Positions 12,301 through 23,808 of a DNA stretch of 64,000 nucleotides are shown piece by piece. The translations under genes and the position numbers were made by a program. Below the pieces are notes generated by a model. That model did no database searches. It worked only from the letters and a program-made list of their open reading frames with translations, and was not told where the DNA came from. Every line of letters starts with the position of its first letter. The first letter of the stretch is position 1. The stretch spans positions 2,368,501-2,432,500 of the forward strand of contig OZ024848.1 of assembly GCA_964017145.1 (NCBI GenBank). The letters run 5' to 3'. Source of the DNA: Agrocybe praecox. Lineage: Eukaryota > Basidiomycota > Agaricomycetes > Agaricales > Agrocybaceae.

Positions 12301-12751
12301 CATTGAAATACGACGGTTTCATTCTTACCTTCTCGACGAAAACACTTTCCTTCTGGCAAAAGAAGCCGCTACTAGTACTATAGACCCTGCTCTTGCTCAT
12401 CAAATTTACCTCCAACGGATGGAACGGGGAAGGTTTGATAATCACCATATATCTATCCTACATACAATCCATAATCTCCCTGGGTTCTCTGGTAATAGCA
12501 GTGCCGGCGTCCGTCTGCAAGATTGCATTCCATTACCGAGTCCTCAGGCTGTCCTTCCCATGGAGTCCGATCCACACCCCATCTTGCTGACCTCTATGAC
12601 AGATACCGAAGACAGAGCCCTACCTTTCCGAGATAATGACGAGGATCTCGAGAAAGAACAAGTGGGGGAAGATGAGGATGTTGCTGATTTAGGAGCTTTC
12701 TATAGTGTTATAGATTTGTCTTTTGATCACTCCAGCCACTCGCTGCTTTAA
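9340..12751 (+). CDS. KDZ transposase (Zisupton-like, RNase H fold)
   Basis: Multi-exon gene of roughly 1,000 residues. ATG at 9340 (MVFGKIPGKRKAHPSD) is chosen over a GTG-led extension. Order of parts: basic N-terminus; a charged TRRDRTERRAKAF segment; a region with VRQGLIPCSPYRPTTAI typical of cysteine-cluster KDZ proteins; CPACTYQL; then the transposase core. Likely catalytic acids are Asp in YTVDGNDSLKR (near 10510), Asp in LGYDIGCRF (near 11000) and Glu in GLGMEDLEGCE (near 11170), with HNRLCQLRF between. The C-terminal part is helical with an acidic tail. No in-frame stop or shift was seen once five to seven short introns are removed. It would cut at the terminal repeats and make the 8-bp duplication seen. 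Confidence 0.9.
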
Positions 12752-12796
12752 TACATCCTCCTGTATTATATCTATATATCAACGTACCAGATACTG

Positions 12797-13143
12797 CCAA
12801 AAAAGCGAAAGAAAGAAAGAGAGATTAAGGGAGGAGTGCTCGTCGCTGTTGTCGACGACGGACAGGTGCTTATCAACGACGGCCAGGATCCTGGCAACGA
12901 CGTGGCAGTGCGACTATATTTGGAACGGACCTGAGAGAGTTCTTTGATGGGCTGGATTCGATGAGCCGTCATGCCGTGCTAAACAGTGATGTCGGGGAAA
13001 GGCAAGACCTTGAGAAAAAACGGGAGGGAGCTAAGCTGAGCTATTGCCCACTGCAGAGAGAATGCGAAAATAGATCGAATTAGACCGCAACAAGGGCATC
13101 ATGTTCCTGTCTAATACCATCATTTAGGTGGGAGTTACAGGTG
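12797..13143 (-). repeat. Right terminal inverted repeat of KDZ element (347 bp)
   Basis: Exact reverse complement of 5273-5619 by reading. It ends GGGAGTTACAGGTG and is followed directly by the ACTAGAAT duplication. Confidence 0.95.
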
Positions 13144-13151
13144 ACTAGAAT
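13144..13151 (+). repeat. Right target-site duplication of KDZ element (ACTAGAAT)
   Basis: Identical to 5265-5272 on the far side of the element. Confidence 0.95.
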
Positions 13152-13447
13152 GCTCAAAATAACACAAATCATTGAATTAATTACTTCTTTCTAGTCATCA
13201 GACGTGCAGAGACCGAGCGCTTGAGTCAGGCCAACTGAGAAATGGTCTCTACCGCTCTGAGCAGCATGCTATTTGATACCCTTTATTTATGGGTGCCACT
13301 GTATCAAGGCGCCGGTGGATTGGCCACCTCCAGCTGACCCGATGTACCATAGGTGACTTCCTCCCATTTCACTTTGCCGGGGCCTAAGACCAGTGCATGT
13401 GTAAAATAAACAGCATGTACATTTAAGGACACTACAATGTTCGTGGT
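13152..13447. other. Original flank of the KDZ insertion
   Basis: Before insertion this DNA was joined to 5264. It therefore held the shared spacer between the methyltransferase 5' end and the MFS 3' end. No gene is seen. Confidence 0.5.
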
Positions 13448-15977
13448 CTACGCTACAAGCTCTATTCCTGGGTCAACCCTCTTTCTGGAGACTAGAAAAG
13501 AGGACAAGGTAGCTATTATGCACGCAGCTAAGCCAACGAAGAAAATCTTTGTCACCCCTTGGTTATATGCATGAAGAACGACCTGTTTATCCGCTGCACT
13601 TAGCTGGAACACTGCTTTTACATTGGATAAAACCAGTCCCCTCAGCTCCGGGGATAAAACAACGCCGGAATTGTCAATTCCCTTACGAAGCTGTGATGAA
13701 AAAATAGCCTGGGATGCTCTGTGGGTGTGTCATAAGACGATACCACAGTGCGCAAAATGACGGTTTACGTACGCGAGTCCAACGGAGCTCCCGAGAACTT
13801 GCATAAACGTAATAGTTGCTGTCGCTCGTGATATGAACTTTTTATCATTAGCAAAAGCTACTTGGACAACCACAACCTTGATAAGTCAAGAATGTCATTT
13901 TTTTGTCGAGAAATAGCATAAAGAGACTAACCACCGTTTGGATCGCTGGCCCAAGTCCAATACCTGCAAGAATTTGATATCCTATAAGGCGCCCCGACGG
14001 CGTAGCGGTTGTAACTGTTGAAAAAAGACCAAATGATGCAGCGGCTATGGGAGGTGAGAAGAATAAAAATGGCCAAGGTATTCCTAAAGCCTGATATTCA
14101 TGATAAATTTATGATGGCTGCGTAGTAACAATGAGGACGTACAGTGACTATACCGCCAGCGCCAACGCAACCTAGAATACTACGTCAAGGACAGACGATA
14201 CCAGATAAAAATGTGGAATTTACTGATTATACCGGATCTGGAATGATTCCGAATTTAGTTGGAAACTCGATAAATAGTTATTAAGCACTGGACATACATC
14301 ATGAATGGGAGAATGTCGATTCCTGAGCGAGCTGCGGAATGACCTCTGATTTGATATAGAAACGGCTGTGGACCATGGTCAGCATTCTGGGTCGACCGTT
14401 TTTGTTGTAAGGAAACACAGACAAAGTAATACTGAGCTCGACATCAGTGAAACGTCTGAATAATTAATGGTTCCTGACGTACCGATGCTAGTACGAAACA
14501 CAAGCTAATCATGAACTAATAAGATGGTGATCGTGAGTGTAGTCATAAGATAAAATTACAAGCATAACATACTCCTTCAATGCATGCACCGATCATGGTC
14601 AAATTCCTGAAGAGGTGCGGTGGTAAAATAGCATCTTGGCCACGGTAGAACTCGTAACCTATGAACGAGACGAGAAACACTCCAAACTAAGGGTCATCGT
14701 AAGTCATCGTTAAATTGCGGTAAATGGATGGAACGGAGGAGTACCAAGGTAAGTGTTGCAATTGTGGCGGGATCGTTCCAAGGCTTCGTATTTCCACCCC
14801 ATTGAAGAGGAAGCTCTAACATAGTCGCCATAGCGATACTAAGAAATGAGCCAATCCAGTCCAGCTGCATCCACTTGCGTAGTGTTGATGTGGCTCGATC
14901 ACCGTCTTCAGGAGGTGGTAGATTGGGTAGAACAATCAGTATGATGACAAACGAAAGTCCTCCTATCTAATTTTACAAAATTCGAGTGAGTTTATGTTGA
15001 GCCCGCATGCAATGCAAAGAAAAAAACCCACTGGTAGGTTTATATCTGCAAAAAGATTCAGCATCCTGATAATGAATTCAAATGTACCCGAAAAACTCAA
15101 CAAAAACACCAACTATAAAATAGTAACCTCGTTAAGGTCCTATTCCTATTAGGTATATACAAGCAAAATACACACCGCCAAGTAATTTTATCTTCGGCGC
15201 GGGTGAGCGACTTCATATATATATCAAGGTTACATCACGTACCACTGAATACTCCACCAAGAAGAGGTCCGCCAATTGCTGAAATTGCATATACGGCCCC
15301 CATAATAGACATAAGGATAGGCCTTTGCTTAATCGTAGTAATCTTATTGGGTGATCATAGATGTCAGTGCACGAGAAGGGAAAAGATGAAAGATGAAAGC
15401 AAACCTGTGCCATAATCGAAAGAACAGACACCCACAAGCCGGCCCCTCCAACTCCCGCGACAACACGGCCGACTATCACAAGCTCGACAGAGTTGGATAC
15501 GGCAGACAGTAAACTGCCTATTTCGAAAAGAGTAATTGAGACGAGAAGGACAGGTTTAGCTGGAGCGATAGAGAGAATCTTTCCGACGAGCAAAATGAAT
15601 GCTGTCTAGTTCAAACAAATTAAGAACCACTGATAGTGTGCGGGCGTACTAGGTCCCTTACCTGAGGAAGGAAATAGCCGCTTGCAATCCAGGAGAGCTG
15701 GGAAACTGCATTGAAATGAGACGCAATGGTTGGGAGAGCCGTTGAGATAATTGTTTGATCGAGATAGGTCAGAAAAATAGCCAGAACAAACGCACTTTGA
15801 AGGATTATTGGTAATGAATGGTACTGAGTAGACACAGACCACTTACGAAAAAACAATGAAGAGTTTCTGACCCTTGAGGAGAGTGTTAGAACCTCCGTCT
15901 TCTCTATCGATTTCATGAAGGTTCCTTTCCGCGATTTCGCTCTTAGGGCCGCTATTTGATTTCTCCTGGGTATCCAT
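13448..15977 (-). CDS. MFS drug/metabolite exporter (DHA2, 14-TM type)
   Basis: Proton-driven efflux permease of the plasma or vesicle membrane. ATG at 15977 (MDTQEKSNSGPKSEI) gives a polar N-terminus before the first helix. Motifs in order: LTYLDQTIISTALPTIASHF and WIASGYFL (TM1-2), VGRVVAGVGGAGL (motif B-like region), LSIMAQITTIKQRP, PLLGGVFS, DKITWRWCFYINLPVGFF (typical of the DHA14 group), and a C-terminal TKIFFVGLAACIIATLSSFL helix before the stop at 13448. The TWRWCFYINLP block needs an 11-nt micro-exon at 15102-15112. The gene is heavily spliced in its 3' half. Position between a methyltransferase and a P450 suggests it exports the cluster product or an intermediate. Confidence 0.9.
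15102..15112 (-). other. 11-nt micro-exon in MFS gene
   Basis: The exon TTGGTGTTTTT is flanked by a 63-nt intron (15113-15175, GTGTGT...TATAG) and a 56-nt intron (15046-15101, GTTGAG...TGCAG). Splicing gives R-W-C-F-Y joined to INLPVGFF, the family-conserved block. No other reading restores it. Confidence 0.85.
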
Positions 15978-17113
15978 CGAACAGAATGTAGTACGAAAAG
16001 AAGGAGGTATATCAAACTGTATGAAGCAAGCCTGGGTGACCCGGAATACTTCTTCTTACGTTTCTTCATTCCTTTTACCATGTTAGCTGTTGACGTGTGG
16101 AAAATTATGGCCTATTATTAGGTATGGAACGACATTTTCATAAGTATGAGAAGCCCGATTATCTAAGCTCGGGCACCGGCATTGAGTATTGAGTACGTAC
16201 GTACATAACACCTGGTTTTCGTACCCACTAACGAGTTGTAGATTCTAATATGTATCTCGTCACCCAGGATTAATTCAGTGGTAACATAGCAATTTCTACC
16301 TTTCAACAGAAGGAAAGATGTAGATAAGATTCATATATTGAAAATCCGACCCTATTATGGGTATACCGATTGCCGCGCACACTGCCATCGCCAGATATCA
16401 AGGAATGTTATTTATAAGATATGAAAATGTCATGACATCTCACGACATTATTCAGCATGCATCATGATTGATTCATCTGAGCAGTTGTGCCCACAGAAAC
16501 ACATCATCTATATACATAATTAAATATATATATAAATGTCCGTGAAGGTCGTGGGATGGTTAAAGATAGAGTAAACACGGCAGAGAATGAGTGTGGCAAT
16601 ACCCCAGGCGCTTACTGGTTGGTGATTGGCCAAACTTTTAGCCAACCAATTCAACTTGGAATTGATTATCATGTCGATGAAATTCAGGATTACACAGCCC
16701 GGGACAGCTAAAAATAATGCGCACAGACAAGCACGTGCAAACATCCAATCAATTGAATAACCAGACTAACTACTATTTGAGCATCAGTACTCAGTCATTG
16801 CTGTATAGCTTCTTTATTGCACGGAAGAAAAATGTCTAATTTTAAACTCAGATTCATCTCTAGGAAACGATTTCACTTGTCATAGCTATCGCTGGTTCCA
16901 ACCTCATCACTGGTTCAGCATGTACAAATTTTGATCTGAGCTGCAAGCGGTACTGATGAACCACATTCCACGAGGTGCATAGTCCGCAACCTTTGATAGA
17001 CACAACTTTATTCTATAAAGAACATCTTTTTCTATGGTGATTGCGTATATAACATTGCTTTGTACAGAAACTGAAGAGTCCCAACACAACTTAACTATCT
17101 TTTGGGCTCAATC
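15978..17113. other. Divergent promoter region between MFS and second P450
   Basis: The MFS gene is transcribed leftward and the P450 rightward from this 1.1-kb AT-rich spacer, so it likely carries both promoters. A TATATAAC box at about 17046 sits some 65 bp before the P450 start. Short open frames here lack coding character. Confidence 0.6.
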
Positions 17114-18703
17114 ATGTTCCACGTTACTCCATTAGTCGCTTTCGCAATAGTCGCTCTATCTATTGTCTACTCATATTGCACTCGCATCTTCATGCCCAAG
17201 GATCCACCGAACACCCCGGCTACAGTTCCCTATTTTTTTCCTTGGATAGGTAGTTTCTTTACGTTCAACCGCGACCCCCTTGGTTTCTTGAAAGAATGCC
17301 AGTAAGTCTCGCTGTGTTGCCGATTATCCATCTGAAATTGATGAAGTTTGAACCTTTCTCAGCCTGCGTTATGGCGCTATCTACAAAATCTATATGGCTG
17401 GGAAGACCATTGTTGTGATTACCGACGCAGATGGAATTTCTGCTGTTTCCCGCGATACCAACCCTCACCTGGACCACAAGATTATTTTTACACAGGTCTT
17501 ACGCGGCATCGCGGGATTTACATCGTCCGTGGATTTTATACAGGACCTGTTTGATAGCAAGATATTTCCTTCTCTCAAGATATCTCTGTCTCCCTCCTCA
17601 ATGAAAGACATAACGCAACGTCTTGACGCCTTACTCCTTCAGCAATTACATGCGTTCAGCAGGCCCACCGATCATCCAAAGACTATGGCTCTTTCCGAGT
17701 TGATTGGTCTTCCCATATACATAGCTGGATCCCATGCGCTATTTGGGCCGTCCTTTCCCATGGAAACATTTTCTGACTTCCAAGAATTCGACTCTCACAT
17801 TACTCAATTAATGACCGGCCTACCACTTATCGCTCAACGTGGAAGGCGGGCCCGGAAGCGCCTGACTTCCAGTCTTGTGGCGTACATCAAGGACTGGTGG
17901 AACGGTGACGCTGTTGAAGACATCCCCGGTGCCTCAGCAGCAGTCATGCAAGCATTGGTCGAGCTAAAAGCGTCGAAAGTTAGCCCCGAGGATGCCGCCA
18001 GCGCACTAATCCTCCTTTTGTGGGGATTTCACTCGAATCTATGGTATATGATTTTCTGGCTTCTGGCTCACCTCCTGGTCGATAATGCTGCCATGGAAAA
18101 ACTGCGTAAAGATCTAGAACACTTCAAGAATGCATATGGCAGTTTAGACGTGAAGGAAACAGGCGAGTCCGAGCTTATGCCTCCTTTACTGGAGTCGGCC
18201 ATTTTGGAGACGTTCCGCTGGGCAACTACAGCAACCACAGCACGTTACGCTACGGAAGATACATCGATCTCTGTGCATGGTACACCTATGCGAATTATGA
18301 AGGGCGAGGCAGTTCTGGGCGACATCCGTGCCGTACATTACGACCCTGGGGTCTTCCCTGACCCTGAAAAGTTCGTTATAGATCGCTACCTAGGCCATGA
18401 CAAAACCCCATCGCCTGCGCCCCAGCCTGCTCCTTGGGGACGAGGCAAGCACATGGTATGTCAATACTATTGATCCTTTTCGAGATTTATGTTCATCACA
18501 GCTGCTCTTTCCAGTGTCTGGGAAGACACATTGCGGTGCACGTCATGCGCCGTTTTATGTTCGACCTTCTGGACCTTTACGATATTTCGCATACAGCTGT
18601 ATCCCACAAAAGGCTGGAGATTCCTCCCATTAGTCCGAGATACTTCGTCGGCACTTTGAAAAGTAGCGAAGATATTCAGGTAACCATCACGAAGCGTAAG
18701 TAA
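17114..18703 (+). CDS. Divergent cytochrome P450 (CYP7/CYP8-like, class without I-helix acid-alcohol pair)
   Basis: Three exons (17114-17301, 17363-18455, 18515-18703) encode 489 residues. The N-terminal anchor is FHVTPLVAFAIVALSIVYSY, followed by a Pro-rich hinge (PKDPPNTPATVPYFFPWIG). The K-helix ExxR is ETFRWATTATTARYATE and the PERF region reads FVIDRYL. The heme loop is APWGRGKHM joined to CLGRHIAV, with Trp in place of the usual Phe, as in prostacyclin synthase (CYP8A1). The I-helix reads LLWGFHSNLWYMIFW and lacks the usual (A/G)Gx(D/E)T(T/S). This pattern fits CYP7/CYP8-like fungal P450s, some of which oxidise sterols or isomerise oxygenated substrates. With a sterol methyltransferase-like neighbour, a sterol or triterpenoid substrate is plausible (inference). 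Confidence 0.88.
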
Positions 18704-19074
18704 ATACTTTGGTTTTGTCATATCTAGGATAGTAGTGTTATCCAGTGCTGTAGGCTACGTCGATTGTCTCAGATGTGATGTTCTAGCAACAATTACCACA
18801 CTATGAGGTGCTTGTGGATTTATATCTCGGAAAACGGCACAGACGGCATCGTGTGAATTTTGATGGCCGCTGACCTTGACTCATAAATCTTGCATAAATC
18901 GGGCTATTTTGGCTCTTTAGTAACACTCGACGTTCGTTTTCGACAGCTTCTTCGTACCGACGGTCTATAGAGTGATACTCCACTTTGTATCAAACTGTGT
19001 CGGAAAGAAAGTAGAAAAAATCCGTTGAGTCAACACGGACCACTCAAAGCCCACGCCTTCAAGCAGGAGGAGGC
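18704..19074. other. Intergenic spacer
   Basis: 3' flank of the second P450. Only short open frames without coding character. Confidence 0.5.
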
Positions 19075-19749
19075 TGTACATAGGGCAAAGAGAAATCTGC
19101 GAGACCCCTTGCGAGCTTGCGAGAGCGCATATCTCACAAGTTGCTCGCAAGTGCTCGCAAATTCGTGCACTTGTCGGAGTTTAAAAATGTATGCTGGACG
19201 TATTCATGTTCATTTAACCACGTCCTCCTTTACATATTCCACTGTAAATTAATTTATACGTAGTCAGTAGTATTAGAAGAATACAATAATGAGTTTTTGA
19301 GCCACACGGATGGCTGGCGCAGTTTGTGCGCCCCCCTTTGGGTTAGAAATGGGACATATACAGATCAATTGTCGCGGCCCGGTGTGATTTTAATCGAAAA
19401 AGGTATCATGAATGCCTAGTATACTGACTTGGCACTCATTTGGCAGTATACAACATAAGTTTTTAATAGCATTATTCTGTCCTTGACTTGTTCTTAACGT
19501 GTCTGTATCCCCTTGTGAACATAGTTTTATATGCCTCCTGGAAGCGCCCACTGTTGCACAAAAAATCTGACTCTTCTCATTCGCTTTATCAATCATAATA
19601 GATATATAATTTACTTTGTATGTACACCGCGCAAGTATGATGTAAGAAATATTCCAAAAATGACTGTGATGATTGTAGGCAAAATTCTCGCAGATGGCTC
19701 GCAAGTGTCTCGCAAATCTCGCAGAAAGAAAGATGTGTGCCCCTGTACA
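19075..19749. mobile_element. Short nonautonomous inverted-repeat element (MITE-like), TA-flanked
   Basis: The left end reads TGTACATAGGGCAAAG and the right end, reverse-complemented, TGTACAGGGGCACACA. Both continue for some 60 bp as similar sequence rich in CTGCGAGA and TTGCGAGC words. Ends lie next to TA, suggesting a Tc1/mariner-like TA target. No transposase frame is inside. Similarity of the arms is imperfect, so the copy is old. Confidence 0.6.
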
Positions 19750-21354
19750 TGAGAGTCATATGGTTTGACATTAGTCAGTTTGTTCGTTTGTTGAGAAACG
19801 TACTTCTACTCTCCCTCAGTGCCACTGAAATTTCGATGATGACTTATTGGCCTTCGGCAAGCTACATTTCTCTTAGCTTTTGGAGTCCTCTGGGTCCCCC
19901 GGACGAATGGTGAGCCATCCAATACTTTTCACCTATTTCCACCACGAAATCTAGCCACAAGGAGTACCAGGGAGGAGTGAATCATTAATATAATTTAAGT
20001 CCTATCTTCGGCTAATTGAGCGTCGTACTTGATCCATATCAAACAATGAACACCCACCGGGTTTGTTCTTCAATATTCAATTGTCACACCTTCCAGATAG
20101 ACTACCCTGGACCACGTTTCTAATACTCTCTTTTTATACCAGAAAGCATTCATCACACTTGCGATAGTATCTCTCGTTCCATTTGCCAGAGCAGTTGGGT
20201 GCTACCGCTCTGGGTACGTAATTGTGAAGTCAACTCTACAACTTTTTTGTCGTATTCAACACTTCAGCATAGTCAAAAAGGTGACTTCTGGAGCGATAGA
20301 TAATATATGCAACCAGATCAAGGGCGTCCCGGTAGGACTTACACAAACACTTTTTTTTTTGTTCGAAGCAGAATTCAGACTATTAGTGCCTGCGTGACAG
20401 ATTTTACTGGGTACCGCTGCGAGTTTTCTCGAAAATAATAAGATGCTTTAAGCATCACCTGTCACCCTTCGAATAAGCTTACATACGGGGTGTTATATCA
20501 TGATAGCGTGTCAGTCAAAAACAAGGGAGGAGGGTCCACCATGGGTTTCCAGCAGTGCGTTGATGTTATGACCACGACCAACAACGGATGCCACCGACAT
20601 GGTGTCACGAGTCCTAGTCAGAGTTGATGGGAGCTTTGAGCTCACTCTCGATCCCAACGCCGGCGCTTGCTAAGCGCTAAATGGACTCAAAGTCAAGCTT
20701 CAAGGTCTAAGTATAAGAAATAATCGAGTTCCTGGATGGGGGGTCATAATTCCAAAATACATATCATTGACGCGGCCCAATTGGCAATGAGCAGTAGGGG
20801 CGGATATAAATACACAGTCAAATTAAAATCAAAATATTGTTTTTTATGTTTATCGTTTCCTTTCCGATGAGTTCTCGGCTAGCACAGCGTGACGCAGGTG
20901 AAAGAATACAAGCAATTCCATCGTCTCTCGGAAAGGGAGGGATATAAGATGGCGCAAACAAGCTCGTGTTCGTCAACGATCCATTCACGTAGCGGGTGCG
21001 CGGGACATAGATTCGCCTTCAGGCCATGATCTTCAAGTCAAATACACCGGGGCACAGGTGGGCTTGTAACACATCCGAAAATAAAGACAACAGGATATAT
21101 GGTCCGAGTCAGCAGGAATTAAATAACATGAGGTAATCGTCAGTACTTAGCCTTCAGAACTTTTACTGAGAAACCCAGATCATTAATCACGCACATGGGT
21201 GACCCGGACGCTTAACGACGCGTGAAGCTTTAAAGGGCGATGTCAGGTTGAAAAAAAAACCAACACGATCGTCGATTACATCGAAAATGAGGTACAAGTA
21301 GAGGGAGTAAACACATCGCCTGGGTGGCCAGAGCAATGATTCAGTATGACAATA
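19750..21354. other. Non-coding stretch
   Basis: No long open frame on either strand and no clear splice chain. A 20540-20700 segment has mildly coding-like composition but carries stops in all frames. I see no RNA gene. Confidence 0.45.
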
Positions 21355-23082
21355 TTAGATTGAAATTTGGACCTGCGTTGTGGGGGTAGGTATCTCTGGT
21401 TCTAGTCGGAGTCGTTTCGTGTCTTCATTAACGCCATTGGGCTCCGGCTCTTCCAAGGGGCGTTTTATTTTGTGTATAGTTGAAGGTGCAGATGAGCTGT
21501 TGTCAACGGCTACGATAGGTTCCACGACCTCTGGAGGGGTGTTGGCCAAAACTACATAACCAAAAAAACATGAACGGTAAGATTGGAGACAGAAAGGCAT
21601 AGCAAACGTACCATAGGCTTTCTTTTGTTCAGCTGAAGGTCGGAAGTATGGTTGGGCGAGCCAATGTGGCATGACTTTGATGCCAGTGATAGGTTCGATG
21701 GCTATTAAGTCCTTGAGGGGTACACCTTCTGCTGCTTGAGCATCGCGCTATAAAACGATGAACATGCGCTATATCAATAAAAGGCAAAGCAACGTACATC
21801 CATTCGTTCCTTCATCTCTTCGCAGACAACGCGGTAGGCACCCAAGCACTCCTTGACCTTCTTCGGGTCAATCTTAACCTTGCCCAACTTCTCTCGCAGA
21901 TCCGTTTCTTTAATCAACCCAGGGCGCATGATCTTGAACAAGTGCCCCTTGATGCCGCTCACGCTCGTTGTTGTTTTTAATTCCATCACAACGTCGAGAT
22001 ATTCTAACCCAAGGTCAGCGTGTCGTGGATGCCTGACCAAAATGCGTTCATCCGAGTCGTAATCCGGCGAATCGAGGGGATGTTCGATGCCAGCAAACAG
22101 AGCCGGGTTGTACAGCTGCCCTTCAGCGCTCATCACCCCATCACATCTGGTCGCTTTGAGGCATGCTTCGATGTCGGATTGATAAAGGATATTGCCATTA
22201 GCGAACACGGGAACAGAAACCGCCTCCTTCACTGCACGAATCTTTTCCCAGTCCGCTATTCCTGTATTTTGCCCTCTCTGTTCACGAAGTCTGCCGTGGC
22301 ATGTAAGGATCTGGGCACCCGCTCGCTCCAGCATTTTCGCATATTCCACCGTTTTCTCGACTGTTGGGAACACCCTGAACTTAGCAGTTACAGGTACGGA
22401 AAGATTAAGATGTAAGATATTAACTGCGTCCCATTTGAGTCAGAGATAGGTCGGAAGCAGAGAAAATCCACGTACTCAATTTATAAATTAGCTCCCAATC
22501 GTCCTGCAAGAACGATCCATACCGCCCTCGTTTCGCAATATCCTGCGGGCATCCCAAGTTCAAGTCTACTGCATCACAATGAGCTTCCACCGCCTTTGCC
22601 GAAGCGAGCAGTTGGTCAGGGTCGTTCGCACAAAATTGGACCACGAGTGGTCGGTCAATCGTGGGGTCGCCCTCCTCGCCATTAATCATGTCGAAATTGG
22701 CATTCCGGTAGGTTCTGTTAGTCGAGTCCACAAACATCTATCTTGATTGGTAGGTTGAGCAGTTGAGAGGTCTATAACGTAGTATAAGTACCTTTGCATT
22801 GATCATGGGGGTGTAAATTAGCTGCAGGCTGATCAGCGACATGGATTTCCTAACGGATGAGGACAGCTCACTTGAGCTCCGTAGCGTCTAGAGAACCTCC
22901 TCCAAGCCTATTTGTTTGATGAACATTCAGTTTTACACTTTCAGGAGCATGATACGCACCAGCTCACTCTGATCCACCATTGGGGCAACGACATATTTTG
23001 GACTGCCTAAAACCTCCCGATAAAATTGGTATCCGCTCAGTTTCTTGGGTAGTTCGGTTGATAATAATACATCCTTTGCCAT
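21355..23082 (-). CDS. DUS1: tRNA-dihydrouridine(16/17) synthase, Dus1 family
   Basis: Flavin enzyme reducing uridine to dihydrouridine in the tRNA D-loop, using NAD(P)H. Start [20 protein letters not shown] at 23082. Core signatures: [14 protein letters not shown] spliced to [56 protein letters not shown] (catalytic Cys), [30 protein letters not shown], and [15 protein letters not shown] (FMN-binding end of the barrel). The C-terminal extension ends in a low-complexity segment ([20 protein letters not shown]), as in fungal Dus1. About seven exons, no break seen. A housekeeping gene, marking the end of the cluster-like region. Confidence 0.93.
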
Positions 23083-23808
23083 GGGTGACTTTAGGATTGC
23101 GCAAAGGGCGCTCCGCGCGCCTTTTAAAGCAAATATAGTGGCAGGGAACCTGTGGAGGAAGAAAAATGAATGAAAGAGCGTTCAACACCTGGCTGACAAA
23201 TCAAATACTATTCCAACGAACACCCCCGGCAAACGGGCCGCAAATTGAATGAGTGTCCGTAAAACGGAGCACGTGACTAATTCAAAGAAAATCTTACGCG
23301 ACGCGACTCGCAAGTGGGGACTGGGGTTGCGAGAGTAGCGAGAAAGGGGATGAGCGAACGGAAATTTTTTCGCACTCTAGGAGTGGGAAGAAGCGATATA
23401 TTGAAAGTATCAGGGCGTTCACGAGGGCCCGAGAAGAGACCCAGAAAGGACAATGATCTTCCTTCCTGGCCATCTTGATTCTTATCGCGGAATAAGTGTC
23501 CGTAAAATAGAGCACGTGACTAATCCAAGAAAAGCTTACGCGACGCGACTTGTAAGTGGGAAACGCGTGTAGGCGAGCCCCGATGCTCCCGAAAATCTGA
23601 GCGCTTGGGCAAGAACAAAAGCCTCACATACAAGCTGCAGCTTACTCACCCATGATCATTTAATCATTCATATTCTACAACAAATACTATCATGATACGT
23701 GATGTCCCTGTTAGTCCAATATATTACCGACAAGGTACAAATATACTAAAATATTAAATTAAAAAGTCCATGCATGGCATAGAATACATACAAACCACAG
23801 CATAGAGT
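23083..23808. repeat. Duplicated 65-bp block with CACGTG box between Dus1 and F-box gene
   Basis: Blocks at about 23252-23318 and 23493-23560 are near-identical direct copies. Each holds GTGTCCGTAAAA, then AGCACGTGACTAAT, then TTACGCGACGCGACT and AAGTGGG. They lie upstream of the Dus1 start. CACGTG is a bHLH-type box. They may be promoter sites or remains of a small mobile element. No gene is seen in this 725-bp spacer. Confidence 0.7.

Larger units (their letters stand above)
5273..13143. mobile_element. Complete KDZ (Zisupton-like) DNA transposon, 7,871 bp
   Basis: Bounded by 347-bp terminal inverted repeats that are identical on reading, starting CACCTGTAACTCCCACC, and by an exact 8-bp target duplication. 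It carries three genes: a KDZ-associated unknown protein (-), an RNase H1 N-terminal-domain protein (+) and the transposase (+). All three can be read without stops once introns are removed. Identical ends, an intact duplication and open genes point to a recent insertion. It lies upstream of the methyltransferase gene and separates it from the MFS gene. Confidence 0.95.

Noticed and set aside
5781..12751. A TET/JBP dioxygenase gene, known to travel with some basidiomycete KDZ elements
   Set aside because: I looked for the HxD...H iron-binding pattern in all genes of both elements and saw none.
20540..20700. Coding-like patch in the 19750-21354 spacer
   Set aside because: Stops interrupt every frame and no splice signals join the pieces.
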